64,000 nucleotides of DNA from Acidobacteriota bacterium (GCA_009861545.1 VXME01000061.1:39547-103546), one strand, 5' to 3'. Shown: positions 43,262 through 51,220, counted from the first letter of the stretch. Notes: generated from the sequence alone by a model not told the origin. A program made the numbers and translations.

Positions 43262-44263
43262 TCACGGACGCAGCTCGCGCCCGTCGCGCTCGAACTTCCG
43301 CGCGCCGGCGAGGATGCCGTACAACCCGATGTTGCCCTCGTGGCAGGCGTACTCGTAGATCTCGCCCTCCATGCGCCGGAACGGCATCATGACGGTGTAG
43401 GGCGCGGTGTACCGCGCCGGATCGGTCACCGTGTACTCGTAGGCGACGGTATCCGGGTCGAGACGGGTCAGCCGCTCGACCAGGTGCACGCTGGGGCCGT
43501 TCCTGCCGTTCCCCCAGTCGCGGAACTGCGTGGTCTCGACCACCAGCGTCTCTCCCTCCCAGTGCCCGCGCGATACGCCCGCCCACTGCTCGACCGCGGG
43601 CTTCTCCGTGTCCACGAGGGGAATCATCCGCGCCTGCCGCGCCTGCTCGGTGAGGATGGCGACGTGGTCGGCCGTCTGGAAGATCATCAGGTTGTTGTTG
43701 TACGCCCCGGATCGGAGCGGCGGGCCCGACTTGGTGAACACGATGCAGCGGTCGCCCGTGCTCCGGTTCTCGTAGGAGTCGTACATGTGCTCACGGCGGT
43801 AGGCGGCCCGCTCGCGGTCGGCCTGCCGGGCCGACTCGGTCAGCGGGGGATACCTCCCGTTGGGCGGATCCACGATCAGCGCCGTCCGCTTGTCGGAGGT
43901 CAGCTCGATGCCCCGCTCGTACCAGAACTCGTTGTAGGAGAGCACGCCGCCGTCGGCACGCGACTGGTAGCCGGCGTTCGGCGCTCCCGTCTCGGGATCG
44001 AAGAGGTCGCGGTTCTGGCGCGTCCGCTCCGACGCCTCGAACAACGCGGCCTGCTCGGGGCCCAGGGTCTCCTGCCCCTCGAACTGGGCCGGCCGCTGCA
44101 TCGGGGTCAGCGTTCGGAAGGTGAAGGTGCCCGAGATGTCCGGGTGCCCGTCGGGCGTCCGCATCGGCATGTCGCCCCCGGGCGACTGGGCGGCGGCCGG
44201 CTGGGCCGCGAACGCGAGCGCGATCGCCGCTGCCGCGAACGTAGCGAGGCATGTCTTCCGCAT
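43262..44263 (-). CDS. Secreted protein of unknown function, RTAWGxPDxxGVW family (paralog 3)
   Basis: 333 residues from the ATG at 44263 (GGAGG nearby), signal MRKTCLATFAAAAIALAFAA. The opening is diverged (RTPDGHPDISGTFTFRTLTP), but the remaining blocks are clear: SDKRTALIVDPPNGRYPPLT, TGDRCIVFTKSGPPLRSGAY, MIFQTADHVAILTEQARQAR, HWEGETLVVETTQF and YACHEGNIGLYGILAG. The most divergent of the three copies. Divergent to the sialidase-like gene at 44497. Confidence 0.85.
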   Translation of the reverse strand: MRKTCLATFAAAAIALAFAAQPAAAQSPGGDMPMRTPDGHPDISGTFTFRTLTPMQRPAQFEGQETLGPEQAALFEASERTRQNRDLFDPETGAPNAGYQSRADGGVLSYNEFWYERGIELTSDKRTALIVDPPNGRYPPLTESARQADRERAAYRREHMYDSYENRSTGDRCIVFTKSGPPLRSGAYNNNLMIFQTADHVAILTEQARQARMIPLVDTEKPAVEQWAGVSRGHWEGETLVVETTQFRDWGNGRNGPSVHLVERLTRLDPDTVAYEYTVTDPARYTAPYTVMMPFRRMEGEIYEYACHEGNIGLYGILAGARKFERDGRELRP

Positions 44264-44496
44264 TTGCTTACCTCCGGTCCTGGTCGCCTGTGGCAAAGCC
44301 CGGCAGCATTCGAGCGGCGATGTATCCCGCGTGGGCTCTCCTGGAGGCGTCACCGGACAAGACTCCGCTGATCATACCCGTCCCCGTCCGAGCCACGTGG
44401 CGTTATCCTCATGGTCGACGTTCAAGCGTGCGGCATCGCGGCCTTGTGAGGCTGCGCGCCGGGAGCTCGGCACCGCGGAAAGGAACGAACGCAATC

Positions 44497-45537
44497 ATGC
44501 CTACCCGCGCGATTCTCTCGCTCATCTTCACCGTGCTGGCGACGAACGCCGGGGCGCAGGAGCACAGGCTCGACTTCATCTGGGAAGAAGCGCCGTTTCC
44601 GCGGGCGCACGCCTCGACCATCGTCGAAGCCGCAGACGGGACGCTCGTCGCGGCCTGGTTCGGCGGCTCCGGCGAGGGGGAGAAGGACGTCGGCGTCTGG
44701 TCGTCGCGCAAGCCGCGGGGGGGCGACTGGTCGCCGCCGGTGCAGCTCTACAAGGAGCCGGATCAGCCCGCCTGGAACCCCGTGCTGTTCCGCGGCGACG
44801 GGGATGTGATCTGGCTCTACTTCAAGATCGGGGAGAGCCCCCGCGCCTGGAGCGGGGCCTACATGCAGTCCGCTACGGCGGGCGAGCAGTGGACCGAGCC
44901 GGTATGGCTGCCGGCGGGCATGCTGGGGCCGGTGCGGGCGAAGCCGATCCGGCTCGCCGGCGGCGAGATCCTCGCCGGGACGTCGCTGGAGAGCTACCGG
45001 ACGTGGTCGTCCTGGATGGAGATCAGCGCCGACGGCGGCAAATCGTGGAGCAAGCACGGCCCGTTGCTGTTCGGGGATCCGGAGCGCGACCGCATCGGGA
45101 GCATCCAGCCGACCCTGCTGGAGATCGAGCCGGGCGTGATCCGCGCGTTCATGCGGACGCCCCGCCGGCTGGGGAAGATCGCGACCTCGATCTCGCACGA
45201 CGGTGGTCGCACCTGGGCGCCGCTGGAGCTCACCGACCTGGACAACCCGAGCGCCGGCATCGACGCCGTGCGGCTCGACGACGGGCGCTGCATCCTGCTC
45301 TACAACCCCTCGGCCACGCGCCGCACGCCGCTCTCGCTGGCGGTGTCGTTCGACGACGGCGTCACGTGGGAGGACTTCCTCGTGGTCGAGGAGCTCGAGG
45401 AGGGCCAGCGGGGCGAGCTCTCGTATCCCGCGATGATCCAGGACTCGAACGGGGATCTGCAGCTCACCTACACGTGGAACCGCCGGCGCATCCGCCACGC
45501 GACGGTGCCGCTGGAGCTGGTTCCGAATCAGCCCTGA
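44497..45537 (+). CDS. Secreted sialidase-like (BNR repeat) protein
   Basis: 346 residues with signal MPTRAILSLIFTVLATNAGA. Asp-box/BNR repeats are visible: SADGGKSWSKHGPL, SHDGGRTWAPLEL and SFDDGVTWEDFLVV, with an opening FPRAHASTIVEAADGTLVAA and GSIQPTLLEIEPGVIRAFMR. This is the six-bladed sialidase/exo-alpha-sialidase-like domain. Several Arg residues fit a carboxylate site, but whether sialic acid or another glycan is the substrate is not known. AAGGAA lies before the start. Confidence 0.87.
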   Translation: MPTRAILSLIFTVLATNAGAQEHRLDFIWEEAPFPRAHASTIVEAADGTLVAAWFGGSGEGEKDVGVWSSRKPRGGDWSPPVQLYKEPDQPAWNPVLFRGDGDVIWLYFKIGESPRAWSGAYMQSATAGEQWTEPVWLPAGMLGPVRAKPIRLAGGEILAGTSLESYRTWSSWMEISADGGKSWSKHGPLLFGDPERDRIGSIQPTLLEIEPGVIRAFMRTPRRLGKIATSISHDGGRTWAPLELTDLDNPSAGIDAVRLDDGRCILLYNPSATRRTPLSLAVSFDDGVTWEDFLVVEELEEGQRGELSYPAMIQDSNGDLQLTYTWNRRRIRHATVPLELVPNQP

Positions 45538-45545
45538 CTGCCGGG

Positions 45546-45582
45546 GGTCGCCGAGACGCTGGCGGGGGAGCGTAGTTTCGAT
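45546..45582 (+). pseudogene. Short fragment resembling the XRE regulator gene at 46248
   Basis: About 36 bases (from GTCGCCGAGACGCTGGCG onwards) are nearly the same as 46626-46661, inside the XRE-family gene. The order fragment, lipoprotein gene, pfkB fragment repeats the order XRE gene, toxin gene, pfkB, which suggests an old tandem duplication. Confidence 0.35.
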
Positions 45583-45602
45583 GGACAACCCCGGAGGGTC
45601 GC

Positions 45603-46007
45603 ATGACACGCAACGCAATCATCCTCATCGCCCTCGCAGCCGCAGCCGCCGCATGCAGCGGCGCCCGCACATCATCTGTCGCAGCGCCGGAGACGCCGGA
45701 GACCGCCGCGCAGGCAGTGGACAGCTCGGCACAAAACCTCGAGGTGGACGTCAGGCTCGGCTGCGAGAGGGAATTCAACCGGAGGTTCAGCTACCTGAGC
45801 AGCCGCGCGGCCATGATAGGCCGCTCAACGTTCGACGACTCGTTGTTCGTGCTCCAGGAGTTGCCGGAAGGCAGGATGCGCTTCGAGTGGGACACCTACA
45901 TGCGGGTGGAGGCCATGCGCACCTACAACATCTATTGTGAAGGCATCATCGACATGGACGGCAATATCCTGTCGATCAGCATGGACGCAACGGAGCAGAT
46001 AATCTAG
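45603..46007 (+). CDS. Small lipoprotein of unknown function
   Basis: 134 residues. MTRNAIILIALAAAAAAC is a lipoprotein signal with lipobox AAAC (C18). The mature part starts with a Ser/Thr/Glu/Pro-rich linker, then LEVDVRLGCEREFNRRFSYL and LPEGRMRFEWDTYMRVEAMR, with two cysteines that may bond. It ends DGNILSISMDATEQII. GGAGGG stands six bases before the ATG. I recognise no family. Confidence 0.75.
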   Translation: MTRNAIILIALAAAAAACSGARTSSVAAPETPETAAQAVDSSAQNLEVDVRLGCEREFNRRFSYLSSRAAMIGRSTFDDSLFVLQELPEGRMRFEWDTYMRVEAMRTYNIYCEGIIDMDGNILSISMDATEQII

Positions 46008-46063
46008 CCCGACAAGCATCGCCTACGGCTCCGCTTGCCGCCCAACCGGGCCTGACCAGCAGT

Positions 46064-46214
46064 CTACGCCGTTCTACGGCGCACACTCCTGGCTCCTGCC
46101 GTGAGCAGGGCATCGACATCCGCGGGCGTCGGGCTTGCGTCTCGCGCGTCCAGGCCGCAGCGCTTGAGCGCGGCCACCGCGTTCGCGTAGCGCGACACGT
46201 TCTGCGCCGCGTTG
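46064..46214 (-). pseudogene. Duplicated 3' end of the pfkB gene
   Basis: The minus frame ending at 46064 encodes VSRYANAVAALKRCGLDARD then ASPTPADVDALL. The intact kinase at 47461 ends with LRYANAVAALKCRGLGARE and ASPTPAEVEGLL. The DNA matches closely over about 95 bases. Only the last 49 codons are present; the copy stops at 46214, right at the promoter of the XRE-nucleotidyltransferase module. That module is therefore enclosed by two copies of the pfkB 3' end. Confidence 0.75.
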
Positions 46215-46240
46215 ACTTAGTAAAGTTAGTCTACTACCCT
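46212..46240 (+). promoter_or_regulatory. Leaderless-type promoter of the XRE-nucleotidyltransferase module
   Basis: TTGACT (46212-46217), 17-base spacer, TACCCT (46235-46240), seven bases, then ATG at 46248. The spacer is AT-rich and contains the imperfect inverted repeat GACTTAGTAAAGTTAGTC (46214-46231). Confidence 0.55.
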
Positions 46241-46247
46241 CGACCGC

Positions 46248-46814
46248 ATGGAGTTGATCCGCACGATTCGTGATCGACACGGGTTGTCCCAGCGCTTGCT
46301 CGCGCAACGCGCAGGACTTTCTTTCCGAGGAGTGCAATTGCTCGAAGGGCCGGAGCACGATGCCCGCCTGTCTAGCCTGGAGCGCGTCGTCCATGCTTTC
46401 GGATTGCCGCGCAGCGGCGTGCGGCGCGCGGTGGCCCGCGTTCTTCTGGAACCGCCGGCGTCGCTGTTTTGCGCGTCCCTTCGCATACTCGAGGATGGGG
46501 AGGCATCGTGGCGCCATCACCTGATGGACTGCGTGGACGCCGTCCGCCGCTCGCGGTCGGCGGCGGAGTTGGAGACACCGCCGGCACGGGAGTTGCCCGA
46601 GCGGCTGCGCGCCTTGATGGCGGGAGTCGCCGAGACGCTGGCGGCGGAGTGTGGTTTCGGCGCGCCGCAGTGGACCGGCGCCGTCGGGTGCCTCGACCGC
46701 CCCTGGTTCGTTTCGGGGTTCGAGAGCCTCAAGGCGTCGGCGCTCGTCGAGAGCCCGGTGCCGTTCCGGTCGCGCAACGTGTTCGTCCTCGCCAACTTCC
46801 TCGAGCGGGCGTGA
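46248..46814 (+). CDS. XRE-family regulator, probable antitoxin
   Basis: 188 residues. The N-terminal helix-turn-helix reads MELIRTIRDRHGLSQRLLAQ then RAGLSFRGVQLLEG, with SSLERVVHAFGLP completing the XRE domain (1-60). The C-terminal 120 residues are mostly helical and of no known family. It ends FVLANFLERA and overlaps the start of the nucleotidyltransferase-fold gene by four bases (GTGA), a normal antitoxin-toxin layout. Start codon and transcription start appear to coincide. Confidence 0.8.
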   Translation: MELIRTIRDRHGLSQRLLAQRAGLSFRGVQLLEGPEHDARLSSLERVVHAFGLPRSGVRRAVARVLLEPPASLFCASLRILEDGEASWRHHLMDCVDAVRRSRSAAELETPPARELPERLRALMAGVAETLAAECGFGAPQWTGAVGCLDRPWFVSGFESLKASALVESPVPFRSRNVFVLANFLERA

Positions 46815-47347
46815 AAGTGCTGAGCGGCGATCGCATTCGGGAGCTCCTCGCGGCGCTCGACCGGGAACTCGCCAAACGCTCGGTCGTGGGCGAGGTCGGA
46901 CTACTCGGCGGCGCCGTGATGTGTCTCGTCTTTCAGGCGCGTGAGAGCACGAGGGACGTCGACGCCGTATTCGCGCCGACGCGGGAGATCCGGGATGCGG
47001 CCCGGGCAGTGGCCCGTACTTGCGACGTCCCGGACGATTGGCTGAACGATGCGGCCAAGGGGTTCGTGGTGTCCTCGCCACCCAGGATCCAGGTGCTGGA
47101 TCTTCCCAATCTGCGTGTCTGGGCACCCACGGCCGAGTACATGCTCGCGATGAAGTGCGTATCCGCGCGGTTCGACACGCACGATGCCGGCGATGTCGCG
47201 TTCCTCATCCGACACCTCGGGCTCGTCGCTCCGGAGCAGGTGTTCAAGCGAATCGCACGCTACTACCCCCACGAGCGCGTGCCGCCCAGGACCCGTTTCC
47301 TGGTCGAGGAGCTGCTCGACGCAGCCGAGAGCGGACGTGAGACATGA
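46811..47347 (+). CDS. DUF6036-like nucleotidyltransferase, probable toxin
   Basis: 178 residues from the GTG at 46811. VGLLGGAVMCLVFQARESTR then DVDAVFAPTREIRDAAR shows the GG(x)n RDVD nucleotidyltransferase signature with D49 and D51. LNDAAKGFVV, LRVWAPTAEYMLAMKCVSAR and DTHDAGDVAFLIRHLG follow as in the DUF6036/AbiEii-like group. Coupled to the XRE gene by a four-base overlap. Toxin role is inferred from fold and layout. Different in sequence from the nucleotidyltransferase at 2149. Confidence 0.8.
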   Translation: MKVLSGDRIRELLAALDRELAKRSVVGEVGLLGGAVMCLVFQARESTRDVDAVFAPTREIRDAARAVARTCDVPDDWLNDAAKGFVVSSPPRIQVLDLPNLRVWAPTAEYMLAMKCVSARFDTHDAGDVAFLIRHLGLVAPEQVFKRIARYYPHERVPPRTRFLVEELLDAAESGRET

Positions 47348-47460
47348 GGTTGGGAAGGCTGTCGCTCGGCGGCGGGTGGACGCGCGCGATTGCATGAACG
47401 GGTCGTGAGCGACCCAGCCGTCACCGTGACGCGGTCCGGTACGATTCCACGTTCTGTACC

Positions 47461-48414
47461 TCAGCCCGTTCTGCCGGAGAGTAGCCCCTCGACCTCCGCG
47501 GGCGTCGGGCTCGCCTCGCGCGCGCCCAGGCCGCGGCACTTGAGCGCGGCCACCGCGTTCGCGTAGCGCAGCACGTCCTCGACTTGCGCGTCGTCACCGC
47601 CGCGCAGCCACCCGGAAATGAATCCGCCGCGGAAGACGTCGCCGGCGCCGGTGGTATCGACCACCGGCACGCGGAACCCGGGCGTCCTGATCTCGACGTC
47701 GCCTACCAGGGCCAGGCTTCCCTCCGCGCCGAGCGTCATGCAGACCAGCGCCGGCCGGTAGGCGTCGCGGATCGCCCGCAGCGCGGCGCCGGGCGCGCCC
47801 TTGCCGGTCAGGGCGGCCGGGAAGTCCCGCGCCGTGACGATCATGTCGATCTCCGGCAGCAGCGCGTCGATGCCGTCCCGTACGCGTTCGACGTCGATGA
47901 CCGTGCGGACGCCAGCCCGCCGCGCGTGGCGGGCGGCCGCCGTGGAGGCCGCGGTGTCGTGGCAGTCGACCAGCAGCACGCGGCCGGCGCAGACCGCAGC
48001 CGGGTCGACGTCGTCGGGCCGCAGCTTGAGGCCCGGATCGCGGGACCAGAGGACCGTGCGTTCCCCGCTCCGTTCGTCGACGAGAATCACGGACATTCCG
48101 TTCCGCGTGTCGGACGCCACCCGGCATGCACCGATGTCGACCCCTTCGTCGGCGAGGCTCGACCGTCCCTGCCGGCCGTTCTCGTCGTCGCCGAAGCAGC
48201 CGACGTACCGGGCGCGCCAGCCGAGCCGCGCGCACGCCACCATGGCGCTGGCCGCCTGCCCGCCCGGCGAGTACGTCTGCCGCCGGACCGGCTGCTTGGA
48301 GTCGGGCTTCGGAAAGCGTTCGAGCACGACCAGCAGGTCGGTCATGTTGAGGCCGAACCCGACCGCGTCGAAGGGACGTCCGTCAACCGGTGGGAGCCGA
48401 ATCGGCATCCGCAT
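47461..48414 (-). CDS. PfkB-family carbohydrate kinase
   Basis: 317 residues from the ATG at 48414; an in-frame ATG at 48429 lies upstream of a TACGAT hexamer (48426-48421) that ends six bases before 48414, so the shorter, leaderless start is preferred. PfkB signatures: YSPGGQAASAMVACARLG (substrate side) and PVVDTTGAGDVFRGGFISG with the catalytic Asp and anion hole. VGFGLNMTDLLVVLERFP opens the fold. It phosphorylates a sugar or nucleoside; which one is not visible. Divergent from the Phd/VapC operon. Its 3' end is duplicated at 46064. Confidence 0.9.
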   Translation of the reverse strand: MRMPIRLPPVDGRPFDAVGFGLNMTDLLVVLERFPKPDSKQPVRRQTYSPGGQAASAMVACARLGWRARYVGCFGDDENGRQGRSSLADEGVDIGACRVASDTRNGMSVILVDERSGERTVLWSRDPGLKLRPDDVDPAAVCAGRVLLVDCHDTAASTAAARHARRAGVRTVIDVERVRDGIDALLPEIDMIVTARDFPAALTGKGAPGAALRAIRDAYRPALVCMTLGAEGSLALVGDVEIRTPGFRVPVVDTTGAGDVFRGGFISGWLRGGDDAQVEDVLRYANAVAALKCRGLGAREASPTPAEVEGLLSGRTG

Positions 48415-48446
48415 GGCCGGATCGTACATCCCGCCCCTTGACCGGG

Positions 48447-48482
48447 TTGAATATGACCATGTTGAAGGTCTAGTATAAGACC
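48447..48482 (+). promoter_or_regulatory. Promoter/operator of the Phd-VapC operon
   Basis: TTGAAT (48447-48452), 18-base spacer, TAGTAT (48471-48476), six bases to the GTG at 48483. The palindrome GGTCTAGTATAAGACC (48467-48482) covers the -10 and abuts the start codon; it is the likely antitoxin site. Confidence 0.68.
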
Positions 48483-48731
48483 GTGATAAAGGTCAACATC
48501 GCCGAGGCAAAGGCGCGGCTGTCGACGTATCTGGACAGCGTCGAACAGGGGCAGACCGTCGTGCTGTGTCGGCGCAACGTACCGATCGCCGAGATCCGGG
48601 CCCTTCCGAAGCCGCCGGCGGAGGAGCGACCGGTCGGCATCGATCGCGGGATGAGGGTGCCCGACGGCTTCTTCGAGCCGCTTCCGGACGAGATCCTCCG
48701 GGCGTTCGGCGTCGACGACGAGCCGTCGTGA
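48483..48731 (+). CDS. Phd/YefM-family antitoxin
   Basis: 82 residues from the GTG at 48483. MIKVNIAEAKARLSTYLDSV then EQGQTVVLCRRNVPIAEIRA is the Phd fold. The tail GMRVPDGFFEPLPDEILRAF is the usual toxin-wrapping helix of antitoxins paired with PIN toxins. The stop overlaps the vapC start (GTGA). No ribosome site; start at the predicted transcription start. Confidence 0.9.
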   Translation: MIKVNIAEAKARLSTYLDSVEQGQTVVLCRRNVPIAEIRALPKPPAEERPVGIDRGMRVPDGFFEPLPDEILRAFGVDDEPS

Positions 48732-49114
48732 AGCTCCTGGTCGACACCTGCACGTTTCTCTGGTTGGCGGCCGACGCTCCCGAGTTGTCGCCGACGGCGC
48801 GCACGGTGTGCCGCGCCCCGGCGAACGAGGTCTACCTCAGCTCGCTCTCGGCGTGGGAGATCGCGATCAAGTATCGGCTCGGCCGGCTGCCGCTGCCCGA
48901 ACCGCCCGGGCGCTACGTCGTCCACCGGCGCGAGTGGTTGCAACTGCGGCCATTGGCCTTCGACGAGGCCTGCGCGGCGCACGACGCGCTGCTGCCGCCG
49001 CACCACGCCGATCCGTTCGACCGGGGCCTGGTGTCGCAGGCGATCCTGCACGGGATGACTCTCGTGACGCCCGATCCCGACATCGCACGCTATCCGGCGC
49101 CGATACTCTGGTAA
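48728..49114 (+). CDS. vapC: VapC toxin (PIN-domain ribonuclease)
   Basis: 128 residues from the GTG at 48728. VKLLVDTCTFLWLAADAPEL, SSLSAWEIAIKYRLGRLPLP, ADPFDRGLVSQAILHGMTLV and TPDPDIARYP carry the four acidic positions. This is the VapC subgroup partnered by Phd-type antitoxins. Overlaps the antitoxin by four bases. Confidence 0.92.
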   Translation: MKLLVDTCTFLWLAADAPELSPTARTVCRAPANEVYLSSLSAWEIAIKYRLGRLPLPEPPGRYVVHRREWLQLRPLAFDEACAAHDALLPPHHADPFDRGLVSQAILHGMTLVTPDPDIARYPAPILW

Positions 49115-49198
49115 CGCGATGGCCGGCGCGCTCGTCCGCGAGCTGGCGCCGTCGACCGGGAGGCGCGCCGCGGGGGTCGGTCTGCTACGATGTTTTTC

Positions 49199-49426
49199 AT
49201 GCAGGTTGGACGCTCTCCGGTTGCCCACGCTGATCCCGACATCTCCGGGGGCACGCCTGTCTTCGTCGGGACCCGCGTGCCCGTAACGACGCTGTTCGAC
49301 TACCTCGAGGGCGGAGAGACGCTCGAACGGTTCCTTGATCAGTTTCCCTCCGTTTCGCGCGACCAGGCGCTTGCGGCGCTGGACGTCGCCCGACGCTCCG
49401 TCCTGGACAGTGCACGTTCTGCTTGA
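49199..49426 (+). CDS. DUF433 antitoxin
   Basis: 75 residues from the ATG at 49199. HADPDISGGTPVFVGTRVPV, TTLFDYLEGGETLERFLDQF, PSVSRDQALAALDVARR is a standard DUF433 helix-turn-helix. A TACGAT hexamer (49186-49191) ends seven bases before the ATG; the upstream in-frame ATG at 49190 lies inside this hexamer and is not used. Overlaps the DUF5615 gene by 17 bases. Confidence 0.9.
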   Translation: MQVGRSPVAHADPDISGGTPVFVGTRVPVTTLFDYLEGGETLERFLDQFPSVSRDQALAALDVARRSVLDSARSA

Positions 49427-49682
49427 CGAGAACCTTCCCCGGGACCTCGTCGCTGAACTGGCGGGGCATCATGTCACCACGGTGCAAGCCGTCGGCTGGT
49501 CCGGCACCGGCAATGGAGAGTTGCTTCGACGAGCCAGTGGTCGCTTCGATGTCCTGATGACCATGGGTCGGGGTCTGCCGGAGCAACGGAGCCGGCAATC
49601 GATGCGCATCAGCGTCTTGGTCGTCCGAGGCCCGTCAAACCGTATGGTGCATCTGAAGCCGCTCGTGAGCGACATCCTTTAG
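49410..49682 (+). CDS. DUF5615 PIN-like toxin lacking one conserved Asp
   Basis: 90 residues from the GTG at 49410. VHVLLDENLPRDLVAELAGH keeps the first acidic residues; GWSGTGNGELLRRASGRFDV is normal; the next motif, usually TxDRxLPxQ, reads TMGRGLPEQRSRQS, so the Asp is Gly (GGT, one base from GAT). The rest (ISVLVVRGPSNRMVHLKPLV) is normal. The loss could inactivate the nuclease. Upstream DUF433 gene is the antitoxin. Confidence 0.85.
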   Translation: MHVLLDENLPRDLVAELAGHHVTTVQAVGWSGTGNGELLRRASGRFDVLMTMGRGLPEQRSRQSMRISVLVVRGPSNRMVHLKPLVSDIL

Positions 49683-49945
49683 CCCGGTTGGGCGCTGGCG
49701 ACCGCCAGCACGGAAGCGGCGATGCCGTTCTCGACCTGCTCGATGTCCTTGTCGAACAGAGCTCGTCCGCCGCGTTCCGCATGCGGGACGACTTCGTCAC
49801 ACCGGTCTCGACTACGTGAGTTGGCTCTCGCACCACTGGCCGAACGCCGCACTCGTGTCCATCAGCGCATAGCAGACTGCCGATAGCGGGAACTTCTGCG
49901 ACCCAGGCGCCGGCGAGTTGCTCGTCGACCGCGCGTTCGTCGTTC
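49679..49945 (-). pseudogene. Decayed genes: HicB fragment and an unidentified C-terminus
   Basis: On the minus strand, 49945-49850 encodes LAGAWVAEVPAIGSLLC and then, one frame over, CYALMDTSAA. The intact HicB at 50923 has LDGTWVAEVPAIGGCYALMDT, so this is a frameshifted copy. Further on, a frame ending in TAA at 49679 reads RCDEVVPHAERGGRALFDKD then IEQVENGIAASVLAV, a natural-looking C-terminus of unknown origin. No start codon links the parts. Confidence 0.55.
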
Positions 49946-49964
49946 GGCGGGGACGGCTCCGCCT

Positions 49965-50660
49965 TCAGGGTTGCTCCACGGTGAGGCGGCACAGCAGCGT
50001 ATTGTGCGTCTCGAGGTCGGCAGTCCAGATCAACCGTGCCCCGTCCCGCCAGTCAATCGCATCGTAGCCGCCCCGCGGTCTGACGGCGGCTTCGCTGTGC
50101 TCCACCGCGGACGGCCATTCCGCATCGTCGAATCCGCGCAGGCGCCAGCCGTCCGGCTCCGCTGACGCCGCGAACCGGCAGGGGCCGACGCCGGGCACCG
50201 GTTCGGCCTCGTCTTCGCAAGCGCGGTCGAGCGGCGCGTCGTGGATCACCACGCAGCGCCAAGCGGCATTCGTGATTGCGATCGTCTCGCCCGTGGCGGC
50301 ATCCGTGAACTGCGCGATGAGTCCGCCGTCGCCCATCTGCTGGTTGGGTCGGCCGATGTACTCCAGACCCGTATCGTCCTGCTTGAAGTCCCTGGCGACG
50401 AAATTCAACTGCAGGGGGTAGTCGGCGTTGAAGACGAACGCCTCGGCATTGAACGACCGTTCGGTCGTGATCGGCGTCGAGTCCTCGATGATCAGGCGAT
50501 CGCCCAGGTAGAAGGCGAACCAGTTGTCGGCCCAGACCTCGCCCTTGATCGACAGGGCACCCGGGGTATCGACGACGATGACGTCGGGCGCTGCCTGCTC
50601 GCGCCCGCCGCAACCGGCCAGCCAGGCGGCCAGGATCACGAACATCCAGGTTCTTTGCAT
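49965..50660 (-). CDS. Lipoprotein of unknown function
   Basis: 231 residues. MQRTWMFVILAAWLAGC is a lipoprotein signal with lipobox LAGC. The mature part has beta-type segments: IKGEVWADNWFAFYLGDRLI, RSFNAEAFVFNADYPLQLNF, IAITNAAWRCVVIHDAPLDR, and a conserved-looking final region (RLIWTADLETHNTLLCRLTV). Four further cysteines could form disulfides. I do not recognise the family. Downstream of hicA, same strand. Confidence 0.8.
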   Translation of the reverse strand: MQRTWMFVILAAWLAGCGGREQAAPDVIVVDTPGALSIKGEVWADNWFAFYLGDRLIIEDSTPITTERSFNAEAFVFNADYPLQLNFVARDFKQDDTGLEYIGRPNQQMGDGGLIAQFTDAATGETIAITNAAWRCVVIHDAPLDRACEDEAEPVPGVGPCRFAASAEPDGWRLRGFDDAEWPSAVEHSEAAVRPRGGYDAIDWRDGARLIWTADLETHNTLLCRLTVEQP

Positions 50661-50714
50661 GACGGATCAGATCGTACACCTGGTCCCTTGAACGGTCGTG
50701 AGCAACCCGGTGGG

Positions 50715-50930
50715 TTATCGCAGACGCTCGAACTCCGCCGGGGTGAGTCCGAGCTGTCGGACTATCTTGAAGAAGAGAGGCGGGCCGATCTCTCGGCCAG
50801 CGTGTAGCGGGATCGTGACGGCTCGACCGTCGGCATGAATCCAACGCTCGTGGCTTCCGGTCTGGCGGCTTCTGACGAACCCCAACCTTGTGGCGACCCG
50901 GCGAAAATCCCGGGCCGTGGCACTAGGCAT
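50715..50930 (-). CDS. hicA: HicA toxin
   Basis: 71 residues. ATARDFRRVATRLGFVRSRQ then TGSHERWIHADGRAVTIPLH is the HicA dsRBD-like fold with the catalytic His in TGSHERW. AGREIGPPLFFKIVRQLGLT and PAEFERLR close it. mRNA interferase. Overlaps the end of hicB by eight bases; antitoxin-first order. Confidence 0.93.
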   Translation of the reverse strand: MPSATARDFRRVATRLGFVRSRQTGSHERWIHADGRAVTIPLHAGREIGPPLFFKIVRQLGLTPAEFERLR

Positions 50931-51135
50931 GCACGATCTGGGTCGTATCGGTCGGAAGTGCCTGACCCCGTTCCGCGTGTTCCTCTGCGATCAGCCGAAA
51001 CACGCGCCCCAGTTCTTCCAGCGCCGCCTCGCGGGTATCCATCAACGCATAGCAACCGCCGATAGCCGGCACCTCGGCGACCCAGGTACCGTCGAGCTGG
51101 CGGTACACGACGACCTTGTAGTTGGCGAGGGTCAT
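50923..51135 (-). CDS. hicB: HicB antitoxin
   Basis: 70 residues from the ATG at 51135. MTLANYKVVVYRQLDGTWVA, EVPAIGGCYALMDTREAALE and ELGRVFRLIAEEHAERGQ make a minimal HicB domain without a DNA-binding tail. A TATACT hexamer (51147-51142) ends six bases before the ATG, and CGGTAT occurs twice in direct repeat across it (11-base period), a possible regulatory site. No ribosome site. A broken relative lies at 49850-49945. Confidence 0.92.
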   Translation of the reverse strand: MTLANYKVVVYRQLDGTWVAEVPAIGGCYALMDTREAALEELGRVFRLIAEEHAERGQALPTDTTQIVHA

Positions 51136-51220
51136 ACCGGAAGTATACCGCTGGACGAGGCCGTTGGCGGGGTCGGGAGATGTCGTCCCCCCGAGCCCCG
51201 TATCGGCACGGCGCACCGGG

